A stretch of DNA of 64,000 nucleotides, taken from the NCBI RefSeq assembly GCF_028368935.1, contig NZ_JAQNDK010000006.1:143501-207500 (forward strand), given 5' to 3'. The notes beneath the pieces are model-generated. The model was not told the DNA's origin. It worked only from the letters and a program-made list of their open reading frames with translations, and ran no database searches. This DNA is from Sorangium aterium. GTDB lineage: Bacteria; Myxococcota_A; Polyangia; Polyangiales; Polyangiaceae. Made by a program: the position numbers and the translations under genes. Of the stretch, positions 24,371-33,435 are shown piece by piece; position 1 is the stretch's first letter, and each line of letters begins with the position of its first letter.

Positions 24371-25501
24371 ATGAAGAACAAATTGAGTTGGGCTTTCACC
24401 TGCGCCGCGCTGGGCATGATCGTCGGCGCCTGCAGCGGTTCGAATGACGACGGCAACCTTGGTGGGAGCGGCGGAGCCACGGCGGGGGCGGGAGGGAGCG
24501 TGAGCGGCTCCGGCGGCGAGCAGGCGAGCACCACCGGAGGGCCTCTGCCCACGGGCCCGGGCGGCTCACAAAGCACCGCCGGAGGGGCTGAGCCCGCCGG
24601 CTCGGGCGGCGCGCCTGCGGGCGGCGGGGACATGACGGGCGGGAACGGAGGCTCGGGCGACGGCAGCGGCGGCGCCTTTACAGGCACGTGCACCGCGTCA
24701 AAATCGGCTGGTCGAAACGTGTCGGGGAGCGGCCCTCATAAGGTGGTCGTCGAGACGAATTCAGACCCGGGCATCAACCAGGGCACCATCTTTCGTCCGG
24801 CGGATCTCGACGGGGACGCCAAGTATCCGATCTACGTCTGGGGGGAGGGCGCATGTTCGCGAGACGGGCTCGCGACGGAAGCGGCCATGGCCGAGATCGC
24901 CTCGCATGGCTACTTCGTGGTGGCGGACGGGACACCGGGGGGCAAGGAGCCCAACCGCGAGCTCGGGGGCGGAGGTGACGTGCTGCTCGCCTACGTCGAC
25001 TGGGTGATCGCCGAGAACGACAAGCCTTGCAGCGCCTACTACCACAAGATCGACACCAAGAAGGTCGCCGCGAACGGCTTCTCCTGCGGCGGCTTGATGG
25101 CGGCGGGGACCGCCGCAGATCCCAGAATGACGACATGGGGACACACGAGCAGCGGCTCTTTCTCGGTGAATCAGGCCTTCTACAACTCGATTCACACCCC
25201 CGTATTGATCGTCACCGGCACCGCGGATAGCCTGGGCGCGAACGAGAACGGCGCGAGAGACTTCGAGAACATCGCCGCCCAGGGGGATATCCCGGTCATG
25301 ATGTTCGCCAAGGTCGGCGCGGACCACGGGGGCGATCTGTGGGCCCGGAACGGCGGCGAGTTCACGCAGGTCAGCCTGGCGTGGCTCAACTGGTGGCTCA
25401 AGGGCGACGAATCGGCCACCGGCAAGGGCATGCTCGTCGGCGCGAACTGCCGCTTCTGCAGCGACAGGACCTGGAACATCTCTTCTGCCAATCTGCCCTA
25501 G
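24371..25501 (+). CDS. Alpha/beta-hydrolase (dienelactone hydrolase/PETase-like) lipoprotein
   Basis: The protein has 376 residues. The signal peptide ends at lipobox IVGAC, followed by a Gly/Ser/Thr-rich linker of about 90 residues (GGSGGATAGAGG and similar). The hydrolase domain has the nucleophile elbow NGFSCGG (Ser238), a candidate catalytic His in GADHGGDLW (His319), and strands PIYVWGEGAC and YFVVADGTPGG. The fold resembles secreted esterases related to dienelactone hydrolases and polyester hydrolases; the substrate is unknown. Cys residues flank the elbow and the C-terminus (NCRFCSD), allowing disulfides. ATG 24371 is the only start in phase with the signal peptide. It is convergent with the HdeD gene, 43 bp apart. 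Confidence 0.85.
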   Translation: MKNKLSWAFTCAALGMIVGACSGSNDDGNLGGSGGATAGAGGSVSGSGGEQASTTGGPLPTGPGGSQSTAGGAEPAGSGGAPAGGGDMTGGNGGSGDGSGGAFTGTCTASKSAGRNVSGSGPHKVVVETNSDPGINQGTIFRPADLDGDAKYPIYVWGEGACSRDGLATEAAMAEIASHGYFVVADGTPGGKEPNRELGGGGDVLLAYVDWVIAENDKPCSAYYHKIDTKKVAANGFSCGGLMAAGTAADPRMTTWGHTSSGSFSVNQAFYNSIHTPVLIVTGTADSLGANENGARDFENIAAQGDIPVMMFAKVGADHGGDLWARNGGEFTQVSLAWLNWWLKGDESATGKGMLVGANCRFCSDRTWNISSANLP

Positions 25502-25544
25502 AGGGGATCGCCCTCGAACCGGCGTCCGATGATCCCCGTCTCCG

Positions 25545-26138
25545 TCACGCTCGCGTGTGGAGCACGCGAGCGGCGCCCAGCGCGATCAGGATCATCGACA
25601 TGCCGCCCGTCAGGAGGCTGATTCCGACGAGCAAGCCGAGCACCCTCACGGCGGTGGTGACGCCGCCCGTGAGGATCAGAATCCCGAGCGCCAGCGACAG
25701 GACGCCGTCGAACACGAGCCACCCCGAGCCCCGCAGCCCGCGGTGCTGATAGGCGCGGATGAGCTTGAGCGCGCCCTCGGCGACGAAGTACGCCGCTGCG
25801 ATCACCATCAGCGCGAGTTTGCCGGTCATCGGGGAGAGCACAAGGAGAAGCCCGAACGCCACCTGCACGAGGGCGCTCACGAACTCCCCGCCGGCGCCGG
25901 CCCAGCCGCGGCTCTGGATGGCGTGGCTGCCCTCGACCACGCCGGCGAGCACGATCAACCAGCCGAGGGCGATGGCGGTGGCCCGAGGGGCGACGAAGGG
26001 CAGGAGGAACGCGAGCACCCCGAGCACCATCGAGGCCACGCCGATCGCGAGGAACCAACCGCGGTTCTCCCGCACGGTGGCAACGTCGACGGGCGCGAAG
26101 CGCAGCGGCTTCGGGGACTCTCCGAGCGGACCGACCAT
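25545..26138 (-). CDS. HdeD-family multi-span membrane protein
   Basis: This 197-residue protein has six hydrophobic helices in three hairpins, for example GWFLAIGVASMVLGVLAFLL, ATAIALGWLIVLAGVVEG, VQVAFGLLLVLSP and GVLSLALGILILTGG. Small-residue pairs separate them, as in the HdeD (PF03729) acid-resistance/stress membrane family of the inner membrane. ATG 26138 has AGAGGAG seven bases upstream on the minus strand, a strong ribosome site. A longer open frame upstream (to about 26258) is basic and low-complexity and was excluded. It lies 179 bp downstream of the HPF-domain gene, which is on the same strand. Confidence 0.88.
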   Translation of the reverse strand: MVGPLGESPKPLRFAPVDVATVRENRGWFLAIGVASMVLGVLAFLLPFVAPRATAIALGWLIVLAGVVEGSHAIQSRGWAGAGGEFVSALVQVAFGLLLVLSPMTGKLALMVIAAAYFVAEGALKLIRAYQHRGLRGSGWLVFDGVLSLALGILILTGGVTTAVRVLGLLVGISLLTGGMSMILIALGAARVLHTRA

Positions 26139-26317
26139 GGACACTCCTCTGGTTCGTGGAGCATGCGTGTCCCGTCGGTCGCCCGCCGCGCGCGGACGAG
26201 GTGGCCGGGACCATGTCCGCTTCGAGCATCGTCCGTGCCAGCGCGCCGGCGGGAACATTGTGCCTGGCGCTCGTAGGAGGCGTCACGGCCGAGGGCGGCC
26301 AGGAGCGCACCGCCGGA

Positions 26318-27154
26318 TCAGCGGGCGGTGGCCTTCGCGGCCCTGGCGCTCGGAGTGGCCGCCTGCCGGACCTGGCGTCGCTGGAGCTTCGAGCCCTGCT
26401 TCGCGCGATTGGCGCTCTTGCGCGTCGACTTGCGCGACGGGCGGTCCTGCGCCGAGTCTTCCAGCGTCGCGGTGGCCTTCCGTGCCCTCCGCATCGTGTT
26501 ACGCCGCGCCGTCGAGCCGCCGCCCGCCTTTCGGTCGGTCGCGCTCCGCCCCGGAGCGGCCGTGTCGACCGGAAAGTCACGCCGCGACTTCTCCGGCCGC
26601 TCCAGCGCGCTCTCGAGGTTCTCCTCGCTGCGCCCCACGCGCCGCCCGATGAAGCTGCCCTCGGGCGACGGATGGCCGAGCCGCGCCGGAGCCGCGGCGC
26701 TGCGCTTCGCCGCTCGGGCCGTGCGCTTCGTGCCGCGCGCCGGCGCGCGTGGTGCGGCGCGCGGCGCGCGCTCGAGGGCGCTCTGCACTGCCCGTACGAT
26801 CCCCGGGATGGCTCTGTCGATCGTCTCGCGCGGCTCGTGGCCTCGCATCTGGTAGACGACGCTGGGGTGCCCGCTCAGGACGACCTTCACGTCGCACGCG
26901 ACGTCGACGCCGCCGCGTGGCCCGTTCACGTCCGTGAAGCGCACCGTGAGCCGCTCGATGCTACGCGCGAACCGCCCGAGCTTGGCCCCGAGGCTCTGGC
27001 GCACGTGCGCTCTTGTCGCCTCGTCGACGCCGACGCCGAAGGTCCGCACCGCCAACGGAGTCTGCTCGGTCGGTGTGCGCCCGGCGCGCGCCCGGACCGG
27101 TCGTGGCACCGTGGAAGGGAACTGCGGACGTCGCCCGGTGGATGGTCGCCCCAT
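26318..27154 (-). CDS. HPF/RaiA-domain protein with long basic tail
   Basis: This is a 278-residue protein. Residues about 35-130 match the ribosome-hibernation-factor fold: GVGVDEATRAHVRQSL, RFARSIERLTVRFTDVNG, a strand DVACDVKVVLSGHPSVVYQMRG, and a helix IDRAIPGIVRAVQSALER. Residues 130-278 are a Lys/Arg/Ala-rich disordered extension (TKRTARAAKRSAAAP, RKSTRKSANRAKQGS) in place of the dimerisation domain of long HPF proteins. The HPF domain would sit in the 30S decoding region; the tail could bind RNA or DNA. The start at 27154 (ATG) precedes a Pro/Arg-rich segment, and a start nearer VRTFGVGVD is possible. It faces the same way as HdeD, suggesting a stress-linked pair. Confidence 0.8.
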   Translation of the reverse strand: MGRPSTGRRPQFPSTVPRPVRARAGRTPTEQTPLAVRTFGVGVDEATRAHVRQSLGAKLGRFARSIERLTVRFTDVNGPRGGVDVACDVKVVLSGHPSVVYQMRGHEPRETIDRAIPGIVRAVQSALERAPRAAPRAPARGTKRTARAAKRSAAAPARLGHPSPEGSFIGRRVGRSEENLESALERPEKSRRDFPVDTAAPGRSATDRKAGGGSTARRNTMRRARKATATLEDSAQDRPSRKSTRKSANRAKQGSKLQRRQVRQAATPSARAAKATAR

Positions 27155-27676
27155 GCGCGCTACATCGAGTCCGGCCCCCCGTCGTCAAGCGTCGCGGCCA
27201 CCGGCGAGATCGTGTTCCTGCCACCTCCGCCGCACCTCGGTCGGCTGTCAGTCCTCGCCCGCGCCTGCCCGCGCCTGCCTCGCCCGCGCCTGCCCGCGCC
27301 TGCCCGCGCCCCGCCCGCGCCGGCCCTCACGAGCAGGGCCGCCGGCCTGGTTGATTTTACATTTTACCCCTGCAGGTGATGGTGCCCGTCGCCGTTGACG
27401 ATTTCGCTCAGTGGATGCGCTTCACCTGCCCACTCCGGCTGACGAGGGCGCCGCGAGCGGACGGAGCGTCCCCATCCGCACCCCGGGCTTACCCCAGGTT
27501 GCCCGCCTCTCGGTCACCACGCGTCCGCCGCTGGCGTCGGAGCCGCTTACCAGCGCGGAGGACGGCCGCCCTTCAGAGCGGCTGTGCGGTGGGACGGCCA
27601 CTACGAGGAGATTGACTTTCGGATCGCGTTTGGATTTCCTGACCCCCGTGCCGCTGCGATCAGAGAGGAATTCATC
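27155..27676. other. Intergenic region with low-complexity C-rich repeats
   Basis: No gene is seen in these 520 bp. At 27255-27321 there is a short-unit tandem repeat of GCGCCTGCCC and variants (about seven units). The rest before the DUF3455 ATG should include its promoter: an AT-richer patch at about 27340-27370 and again near 27630-27676. Confidence 0.5.
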
Positions 27677-28342
27677 ATGAATGCGCGTTATGCGATTGGG
27701 TTCATCTTCATTGGTTTTGGTTGCGCGGGGTCGACGCCGAGCCCCTCGAGCCCGCCGCCGAGCGAGCCGCCTGCGAGCGCCGAAGCTCCCGCGCCCGTCG
27801 CGCCCCCGCCGTCGGCACCGGCGCCTGTGCAAGCGACGCCCGCGACCGAGCCTGCGGCGCCTGCGAGCGTCCCCAAGCTGGCGCCCCCCGAAACACCCGA
27901 TGCCATCAAAGCGCCGAGCACGGCCAACCTCGTATTGAAGGCGAACGCCAAGGGCGCACAGATCTACGTGTGCGGCAAGAAGAAGGAGCCCAAGGCGAAA
28001 TTCGAATGGACGCTCAAGGCCCCGGACGCGACGCTGTCGGACGAGGCAGGAAAAACGCTGGGCAAGCACTACGGCGGCCCGACGTGGGAAGCGGCAGACG
28101 GCAGCAAGGTCGTCGGCGCCATGAAGGCCAAGGTCGATGCTCCCGACGCCACCGCGATCCCCTGGCTGCTCCTGGAGATCAAATCGACCGAGGGGCAAGG
28201 CGTGCTCAGCCACGTCGCGTGGATTCAGCGCGTTCAGACCGTGGGTGGCAAGGCTCCGGCGGACGGCTGCGACAAAGCGCACGACGGCGCCGAGGCGCGC
28301 GTCGATTACAGCGCGGCCTACTACTTCTACGCGAACCCGTGA
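27677..28342 (+). CDS. DUF3455 family lipoprotein
   Basis: This 221-residue protein has signal peptide RYAIGFIFIGFGCAG with a lipobox-like FGC, then a Pro/Ala-rich spacer (residues 20-75) and a DUF3455 domain. The domain shows LKANAKGAQIYVCGKKK, FEWTLKAPDATLSD, GKHYGGPTWEAADGSKVVG, AIPWLLLEIKSTEGQGVLSHVAWIQRVQT and GGKAPADGCD. ATG 27677 has AGAGAGGAA upstream. DUF3455 proteins are secreted in bacteria and fungi and their activity is not known. The gene is monocistronic and convergent with the CAP-domain gene. Confidence 0.9.
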   Translation: MNARYAIGFIFIGFGCAGSTPSPSSPPPSEPPASAEAPAPVAPPPSAPAPVQATPATEPAAPASVPKLAPPETPDAIKAPSTANLVLKANAKGAQIYVCGKKKEPKAKFEWTLKAPDATLSDEAGKTLGKHYGGPTWEAADGSKVVGAMKAKVDAPDATAIPWLLLEIKSTEGQGVLSHVAWIQRVQTVGGKAPADGCDKAHDGAEARVDYSAAYYFYANP

Positions 28343-28660
28343 GCTTGCTCGATCTCTGAGCCCGCTGCGATCCTCTCGAACAGCATCTGCTCATCGCCCT
28401 TTCGTCCGAGCGGCGCGATCTCTGCCGCGGCGCAGCCGCGGAGGCGATCGTAGGCGCACGCCAACGGGTGGTGGTCCCCGCCTACGTCCTGCGGCCGGCG
28501 CCTGGGCTCGAGGGTGCGCCTGCGTAGCCAGCGGAGCGCACTCTCCTCCCTGGCCTGACGCGTGCATCGGTCGCGGGTGAGACGCGCGAGCCATCCGCTG
28601 GCTGCTTTCGGCCAGCGGCTGCCGAACAGGGGCGTTCTGGGCCGGCTGAGCCGGTTGGGC
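28343..28660. other. Convergent intergenic region
   Basis: This 318-bp region lies between the DUF3455 gene and the minus-strand CAP-domain gene. I see no convincing gene or hairpin; the open frames crossing it are compositionally arbitrary. Confidence 0.5.
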
Positions 28661-30082
28661 TTATTGAGCCGGTCGCGCCGATTCACCTGGTTGCGCTGGC
28701 CGCGCTTCACCTGGTTGCGCCGGTCTCTCGTTCACGACCAGCTCGACATACCAGCTGGGCACCTCGCCTGATGGCTCCTCGGAAGATGGATCCTCGGCAG
28801 GAGGAGGAGCGCCGGCGGTGATGCCGATCCCGATCCGGGTCGCCCCGGGAGAAAGGAGAGCATACCTCGACGAAGGGTTCTGAAGCATCACGGCCACGTG
28901 CTCGGAGATGAACTCAGCGCTCCCCGTGAACTGCCAGGTTTGCCTTGGCAATACCCCGTTCGCCTTCAGCTGTGCAGCGAGGGTATCGTCTGGCGGCAGA
29001 ACCTCGTCCGCGCGCGCGGTCGACTCGCTCCGCCTCGCCGCGATCGCCCCCACCGCCGGGTCCAGAGTGAGCGGCGCGAGGCCGAACCGACGCCGCTCCG
29101 CGTTGTACGCGGCCACGATCGCATCCGCCCAGGCCGCGCGGTCCGGCGGATTGGGCGATGGGTTCAGGATGAAGCTGTCGGGCGCCGCCGGCTCGGCGAC
29201 CCCGACATGGACGGGAAACAGCAAGACTGGCCGGTGCCAGAGCTCGTCGGGAGCCACGTCGGATCTCGTGACCTGAATCGCGTTCAGCTCGACGAAGTAG
29301 CGTCCGGGCTTCATGGGCAGCTTGTGACGCAACGTGATCTTCCCGTCCGGCCCGGGCGTGACGCGCTGTCTTGTCACCTTGCCCCCCTCCGCGCCGATGT
29401 AGAACGCGGGATCGACCAGGCCGGGAGGGGCGCGCAGGTCGAGCGCCAGGGTGTCTCCGGGGGAGAAACGCTTCGGCGTCGGGGCCAACACGACCCCGCC
29501 ACTGTCGAGCACGACGCCCTGGACTCCCCATTGCCCCCGGGTCCTCCGCGCGACACCGTAGGCGGTATCCGCTGGATTCAGCGCCCATAACCGGCGCGCG
29601 AACGCGGCGAGCCGTCGATCGAGGCGCCCGCTCTTGTCGCGCCCGCGCGCTGCGTCGACCCGCCATGTGAGCATGGCGGAGGCCACGCCGCACTTCCAGG
29701 CGAGCCACTGTCTCAGCGATTTGACCGGTCCTCGGTTCGCCTCGATGTACACCTCGGCCGTGGCGCCAGCGAGGCAGTCGAGCGCCAGGTCATGCCGCAG
29801 TCTGCCGTGCGCCGCAGGCGGCCCCGCGCCCTCGAGGATCTGGCCTAGCTCGTCGCCGCCCGAGAATCCTTGCATCTGCGCGGGCGACGGCTGGTAGGTG
29901 CCCGGCGCTGCGCGAAGGAGATCGGCTGCATTTTCCGGCAGTACGCGTCCTGGGATCACGGCTGCGCCGGCCCCGCAGCCGGCAACCCAGATGAGGCCGA
30001 GCAGGGCGTGCCCGGCAGCTCTCTGTGCGGAGCGCCGCTGCATCGCTCGCGAGGCGCGCCCGAAGCCCCCCAGGCCCTTCAT
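28661..30082 (-). CDS. CAP (SCP/PR-1-like) domain lipoprotein
   Basis: The protein has about 473 residues. The signal peptide ends in LIWVAGCGAG (lipobox AGC). The middle part contains a beta-rich domain (FSPGDTLALDLRAPPG, PGRYFVELNAIQV). The C-terminal 150 residues resemble a CAP domain: WADAIVAAYNAERRRFGLAPLTLDP, a helix AIAARRSESTAR, SEHVAVML and ATRIGIGITAG. The tail ends in PAQPGEARPAQPGES, a Pro-rich repeat. CAP proteins bind sterols or act in secreted defence in eukaryotes; bacterial roles are mostly unknown. Start is uncertain between ATG 30082 and ATG 30043, and the ribosome site is weak. The gene ends close to a mosaic of transposase remnants. Confidence 0.7.
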   Translation of the reverse strand: MKGLGGFGRASRAMQRRSAQRAAGHALLGLIWVAGCGAGAAVIPGRVLPENAADLLRAAPGTYQPSPAQMQGFSGGDELGQILEGAGPPAAHGRLRHDLALDCLAGATAEVYIEANRGPVKSLRQWLAWKCGVASAMLTWRVDAARGRDKSGRLDRRLAAFARRLWALNPADTAYGVARRTRGQWGVQGVVLDSGGVVLAPTPKRFSPGDTLALDLRAPPGLVDPAFYIGAEGGKVTRQRVTPGPDGKITLRHKLPMKPGRYFVELNAIQVTRSDVAPDELWHRPVLLFPVHVGVAEPAAPDSFILNPSPNPPDRAAWADAIVAAYNAERRRFGLAPLTLDPAVGAIAARRSESTARADEVLPPDDTLAAQLKANGVLPRQTWQFTGSAEFISEHVAVMLQNPSSRYALLSPGATRIGIGITAGAPPPAEDPSSEEPSGEVPSWYVELVVNERPAQPGEARPAQPGESARPAQ

Positions 30083-30244
30083 TGGCGCTGAATTTAATCG
30101 GCCCTTCTTTCCTGCGTCAATCGTTCCGGTGCCCGTTTCCTCTCGCGCGGCTCGGGCGAGTCCGGCGATGCCCCCCGCGCCGCGCGTGGCGCTCGCGCTG
30201 GTCGGTCCGGCCGCCATCGTCGAGCTCGATGGCGAAGGTCCTCC

Positions 30245-30460
30245 TCAACCGCGGTGAGCGCGCAGCGGGTAGAGAGCCCGAGCACGATGGCCGACCGCGC
30301 ATGCGAGCACGTCGATGCCGCACGTCCGGCGAAGGAGCCTGGCCAAATCGACGCGCGGCGAGGTCGCGTGCGAGAGGCCGCCAAGCAGGCGACCCATGGG
30401 GTGCACCGGGATTCCTGGCGGGACGATTCCGTGGGGGCGAACCGTCGCGATCCGTCGCAT
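30245..30460 (-). pseudogene. Degenerate IS91-like transposase C-terminal fragment
   Basis: On the minus strand a short frame reads RVDLARLLRRTCGIDVLAC, which matches the C-terminal WAxLLRRxFxIDVLxCPxC signature of IS91-type transposases. The second Cys pair is degraded (AVGHRARALY). It is about 70 residues and has no start or catalytic tyrosines. It is distinct from, and opposite in strand to, the remnant that follows. Confidence 0.5.
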
Positions 30461-30562
30461 CCCCGGGGATTTCCGGAGGGCGTGACGACGGATCGCACCC
30501 GTTCGGAGGGCGTGGACCCAACCCGGGCCCAGCGGCCAAGCCCCGGGCTTGGGGAGCTCGCC

Positions 30563-30730
30563 GTGAGCGATCCGTCGCGTCGGGCTGCGGTGGTCGCCTC
30601 GCTCGCCAGCACCCTATGCCGCGCCGTCGCCCTCGGGGATGAGGTGGCGGCCCGGGTCGTTCACGAGGCGATCGGACGGCTGCTCGGGCTGCCGGTGGCG
30701 CCGCGCGCCGAGGCGCGTGCGGCGCGGTGA
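30563..30730 (+). CDS. Small hypothetical helical ORF beside transposase remnant
   Basis: GTG at 30563 with GGGGAG upstream opens a 55-residue helical protein containing VASLASTLCRAVALGDEVAARVVHEAIGRLL. Such short Ala-rich helical proteins are often seen near mobile elements in myxobacteria. Its last residues (RAEARAAR) fall inside the region shared with remnant C, so its natural end may differ. It may be a decayed accessory gene. Confidence 0.35.
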   Translation: MSDPSRRAAVVASLASTLCRAVALGDEVAARVVHEAIGRLLGLPVAPRAEARAAR

Positions 30731-31935
30731 CCGTCGTGCAACGCACGTCCGGCGACATGCGGCTCAATCCGCATCTGCACGTGGTCTTCCTCGACGGGGC
30801 TTATCACGAAGACGGCACCGAGCTCGTGTGGAACGAACTCGGTCACCTGCGAACGCGCGAGGTCGGTCAGGTCATAGAGCACGCCGTCGGGCGGATGCTC
30901 CATTAGCTCCGGCGGCACGGGCATCTCGACATCGAGCACGACGTCGAGGAGGACGACGAGCCCGAGGCAGCGCTCTGTGCCTCCGCCGTCTCGGGACGAG
31001 AGCCGCGCCATACGTCGTCGCCCCGCAATGGCTCCGCGGGCTCTCGCCGTCTTCTCCGAGCGCGCTCGCGTACGACAAGCCGCTGTGCGCTGCGCTCGAC
31101 GGCTTCACCTTGCACGCAGCGACGCGCGCCGGTGCGCACCATGCCGCGGCGAGGGAGGCGCTGCTGCGTTACGTGCTGCGACCCCCGATCGCAAAGGAGC
31201 GCGTCGAGCCGCAGCAGGACGGCCTGGTGCGGCTCTCGCTCAAGCGCGCCTTCGCTGACGGGACTGTCGCGGTGGACATGGATCCGCTCTCGCTCCTGTG
31301 CCGCCTCGCGGCCAGCGTCCCGCCGCCGAGCTTTCACACCGTCAAGTACGCTGGCGTGCTCGCCTCGGCAAGTCGCCCACGTTGGCGCGCAAACGCATCG
31401 GACCGCGCCCTGCGAAGCCACAAGAGCCTACGAAGGCGGACGATGACGCCGCTCCGAAACGCAAGCGTGGCGGCTATCGAGCGGTCGACAAACCGCGCCG
31501 AGATCTTGCGCCGCACATTTGCGATCGATGTCCTCGAGTGCCCAGCTTGCAAGGGGCGGATGAAGCTCGTCGCCATGGTGACCGAGCCAAGGAACATCGC
31601 CCGCTTCCTCTCCGCGCTCGGCGAGCCGACCGACGTCCCAGCTCGCTCTCCCAGCGCCGACGCGGCGGCCGCCGTACTGGAAGAGCACCGTTCTGCGCCG
31701 CAAGGTGCCCGGTAACGCCGCATAGCGTCTCGCGACGCGCCTCCCGGGCCAGACCAACGCCCGGACGGACACGTGTGCCCACGGCACGTCGATGCGCCCC
31801 GTAGCGCGCTCGGCGCCGCCCGGACCACGCTCTTTCGACCCAGGACCGAGCCATCACGACGCCCGCGGTCCCACCCTTTCGGTTTGCTGCGCTACACTGC
31901 CTCGCGCTGCGATGCGGCTTCTTTTACCTACGCGC
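30708..31935 (+). mobile_element. IS91-like transposase remnant A
   Basis: A broken Y2/IS91-type transposase: LNPHLHVVFLDGAYHEDGTELVW, then out of frame LDGFTLHAATRAGAHHAAAREALLRYVLRPPIA ... FHTVKYAGVLASAS, then RRTFAIDVLECPACKGRMKLVAMV. It has a nonsense TAG at 30904-30906 (remnant C reads TAC there), a -1 shift between the first and second parts shared with copies C and D, and an 8-base insertion in the ASASPWR region unique to this copy. The right end TTTTACCTACGCGC at 31935 is shared with remnants B and C. The N-terminal zinc and catalytic region is missing. Confidence 0.85.
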
Positions 31936-32156
31936 TCCGCGAAATCGGCGAGGACCTGCTCCGGCGGCGTGGCGTAGCTGCCGAGGAACGTCGCGATGCA
32001 GTCCTGCGTGGGGTCGGCATACCAGCCGAGGACGTCGTACGTGACGCCGGCGATGGCGTCGAGGAGGCCCTGATCCTCGTCGTGGAGCCCGAAGACGCCG
32101 CGGCAGTTCGGGTAGAACGCCGCGAACGTCGCCTTTACGTGATCGAGCGTCGACAC
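31854..32156 (-). pseudogene. Unknown gene truncated at its 3' end by remnant A
   Basis: The frame from 32156 gives about 73 native residues (MSTLDHVKATFAAFYPNCRG..., with YDVLGWYADPTQDC and FLGSYATPPEQVLADFAE). Beyond 31935 the frame runs through the IS91-like right end and stops at 31854. The protein family is not recognised. The tryptophan/tyrosine-rich GWYADP motif suggests a real coding sequence rather than a chance frame. The remainder of the gene has been lost. Confidence 0.55.
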
Positions 32157-32434
32157 CCGCTCAGAGGCTGCGTCCCTTGAGGAAGCGCCGCCTCTCCCAA
32201 AGACGCAGGCTCCCGGAGACGCCTGCCAACCCGGAAGCCTCAGCCATGCGGCCTGCTACTGTCGGCGCGACCTTGCTCGCCCGTCCGCTGCTGGCGTCAG
32301 GCGAGGCGGCCGAATCCGCTCGGAAGGATTGAGCTACCCTCCACGAAGCCGCATCGAGCCGTAGGCATGGATGCTGGCATGACTGTTGCTCCTGTGGGAC
32401 CACAGAACGCGATACAGGTCGCAGGAGAGTCATC
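32157..32434. other. Leader region of small paralog 1
   Basis: This is non-coding. The last 120 bp (about 32311-32434) are homologous to 32946-33063 in front of the second paralog. Shared blocks include CCGAATCCGCT, GTTGCT, ACAGAACGCGA and GAGAGTCATCATG. The promoter probably lies within this duplicated block. Confidence 0.55.
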
Positions 32435-32758
32435 ATGGGATCCGACAAGAATACCCCGGGAACTGTTTTGCTTTCGAACGACGATCTCTACTACTTGCTG
32501 TATCGAGCCGCGCAAGAGTCGAGTAGTTTGGACGGGTTCAACAACAACGTCACGAGTCTCCTCGACCAGAAACTGGGGTCAGGCGCCTACATTCTCACCC
32601 TCGCCGTCAGCCAGGGGGGGCAAAACGGAGTGCTCTACAAGAAAAACCCCAGGCTCGATAGCAGCGCCTCCTGGTCGGGAGATACCGGGAGTCTGCCAGG
32701 GTCCGTGAGCAATTACGGCGTCTATTGCTTCGTGGCGTGGGGCAGCGCTCCCGGATGA
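32435..32758 (+). CDS. Small uncharacterised protein (tandem paralog 1)
   Basis: This 107-residue protein has an ATG preceded by AGGAGAG. There is no signal peptide and no transmembrane segment. The pattern is NDDLYYLLYRAAQES, SLLDQKLGSGAYILTLAVSQ, NPRLDSSASWSGDTGSLPG, YGVYCFVAWG. It shares about 45% of positions by eye with the next protein, including DDLYxxLYRAA, SLLDQxLG, NPRL, GDxGxLPG and the aromatic C-terminus. I know no family. The regular polar/aromatic alternation suggests a compact beta protein, perhaps a structural, inclusion-type or secreted small protein. Confidence 0.75.
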   Translation: MGSDKNTPGTVLLSNDDLYYLLYRAAQESSSLDGFNNNVTSLLDQKLGSGAYILTLAVSQGGQNGVLYKKNPRLDSSASWSGDTGSLPGSVSNYGVYCFVAWGSAPG

Positions 32759-33063
32759 AGGCGCCCTTCTCGCCTGCGCGGCGACGATACAGCCGAAGCG
32801 CCTCCCGCGACGGCGCCAGAGCCATCTCCTGAGGCGGATGCGCTCCCGGCGAACGGGACCCCGCCCTCCGGCCGAGCCTGTCGTTCACCGTGTCCGAGGT
32901 GAGATGCACCGTTACGGCACCACGCCGCTCCCCTCGTCCGACGGCTGAATCCGCTTGGAAGGGTCTTCTCAAAAAAAGATGCGCCGAACCGTAGAAGGGC
33001 GGCAGGCATCGTTGTTGCTTTGCTAGACGACAGAACGCGACGCGCGTCGCAAGGAGAGTCATC
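32759..33063. other. Intergenic region between the small paralogs
   Basis: These 305 bp are non-coding. The last 118 bp are the second copy of the duplicated leader, and a short A-tract AAAAAAAG occurs near 32970-32978. I see no clear hairpin terminator. Confidence 0.5.
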
Positions 33064-33435
33064 ATGAATACGCCGATGAAAGCCCAAACCTCCATCACGG
33101 AAGCGGTCAAGACCAGGACGCTCGAGCAAGTCGTCGCAGCGGGGAGATCCGGTGCGTTTGCGGGAGATGATCTCTACTGGATCTTGTATCGAGCAGCGAC
33201 AGAGGCATCGGATACGAATGGGTTCTACTTCGGGATCATCAGTCTGCTCGACCAGGCTCTGGGGCAAAACGCCTACATTTTCGCCTGGACAATCAGCAAG
33301 AACGGATACAGTGGCTTTATCGATAATACTAATCCCCGGCTCCCCAATGGCATCCAGTGGGGTGGAGACGCCGGGGTCCTGCCAGGAGTCGCGAGCGCTT
33401 ACGCCGTCTCTGTCTTCGTGTTCTGGGGCGGCTGA
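33064..33435 (+). CDS. Small uncharacterised protein (tandem paralog 2)
   Basis: This 123-residue protein has an ATG with AAGGAGAG upstream. It is longer at the N-terminus than paralog 1 (MNTPMKAQTSITEAVKTRTL). It shares DDLYWILYRAATEAS, ISLLDQALGQNAYIFAWTIS, NPRLPNGIQWGGDAGVLPG and a hydrophobic end VSVFVFWGG. Because the 120-bp leader is duplicated with it, the pair arose by tandem duplication of gene plus promoter, so both are probably expressed independently. Function is unknown. Confidence 0.75.
   Translation: MNTPMKAQTSITEAVKTRTLEQVVAAGRSGAFAGDDLYWILYRAATEASDTNGFYFGIISLLDQALGQNAYIFAWTISKNGYSGFIDNTNPRLPNGIQWGGDAGVLPGVASAYAVSVFVFWGG

Noticed and set aside
28327..28710. Minus-strand 127-codon frame 3' of the CAP-domain gene
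   Set aside because: It overlaps the end of the CAP-domain gene in another frame and has no domain, ribosome site or conserved pattern.
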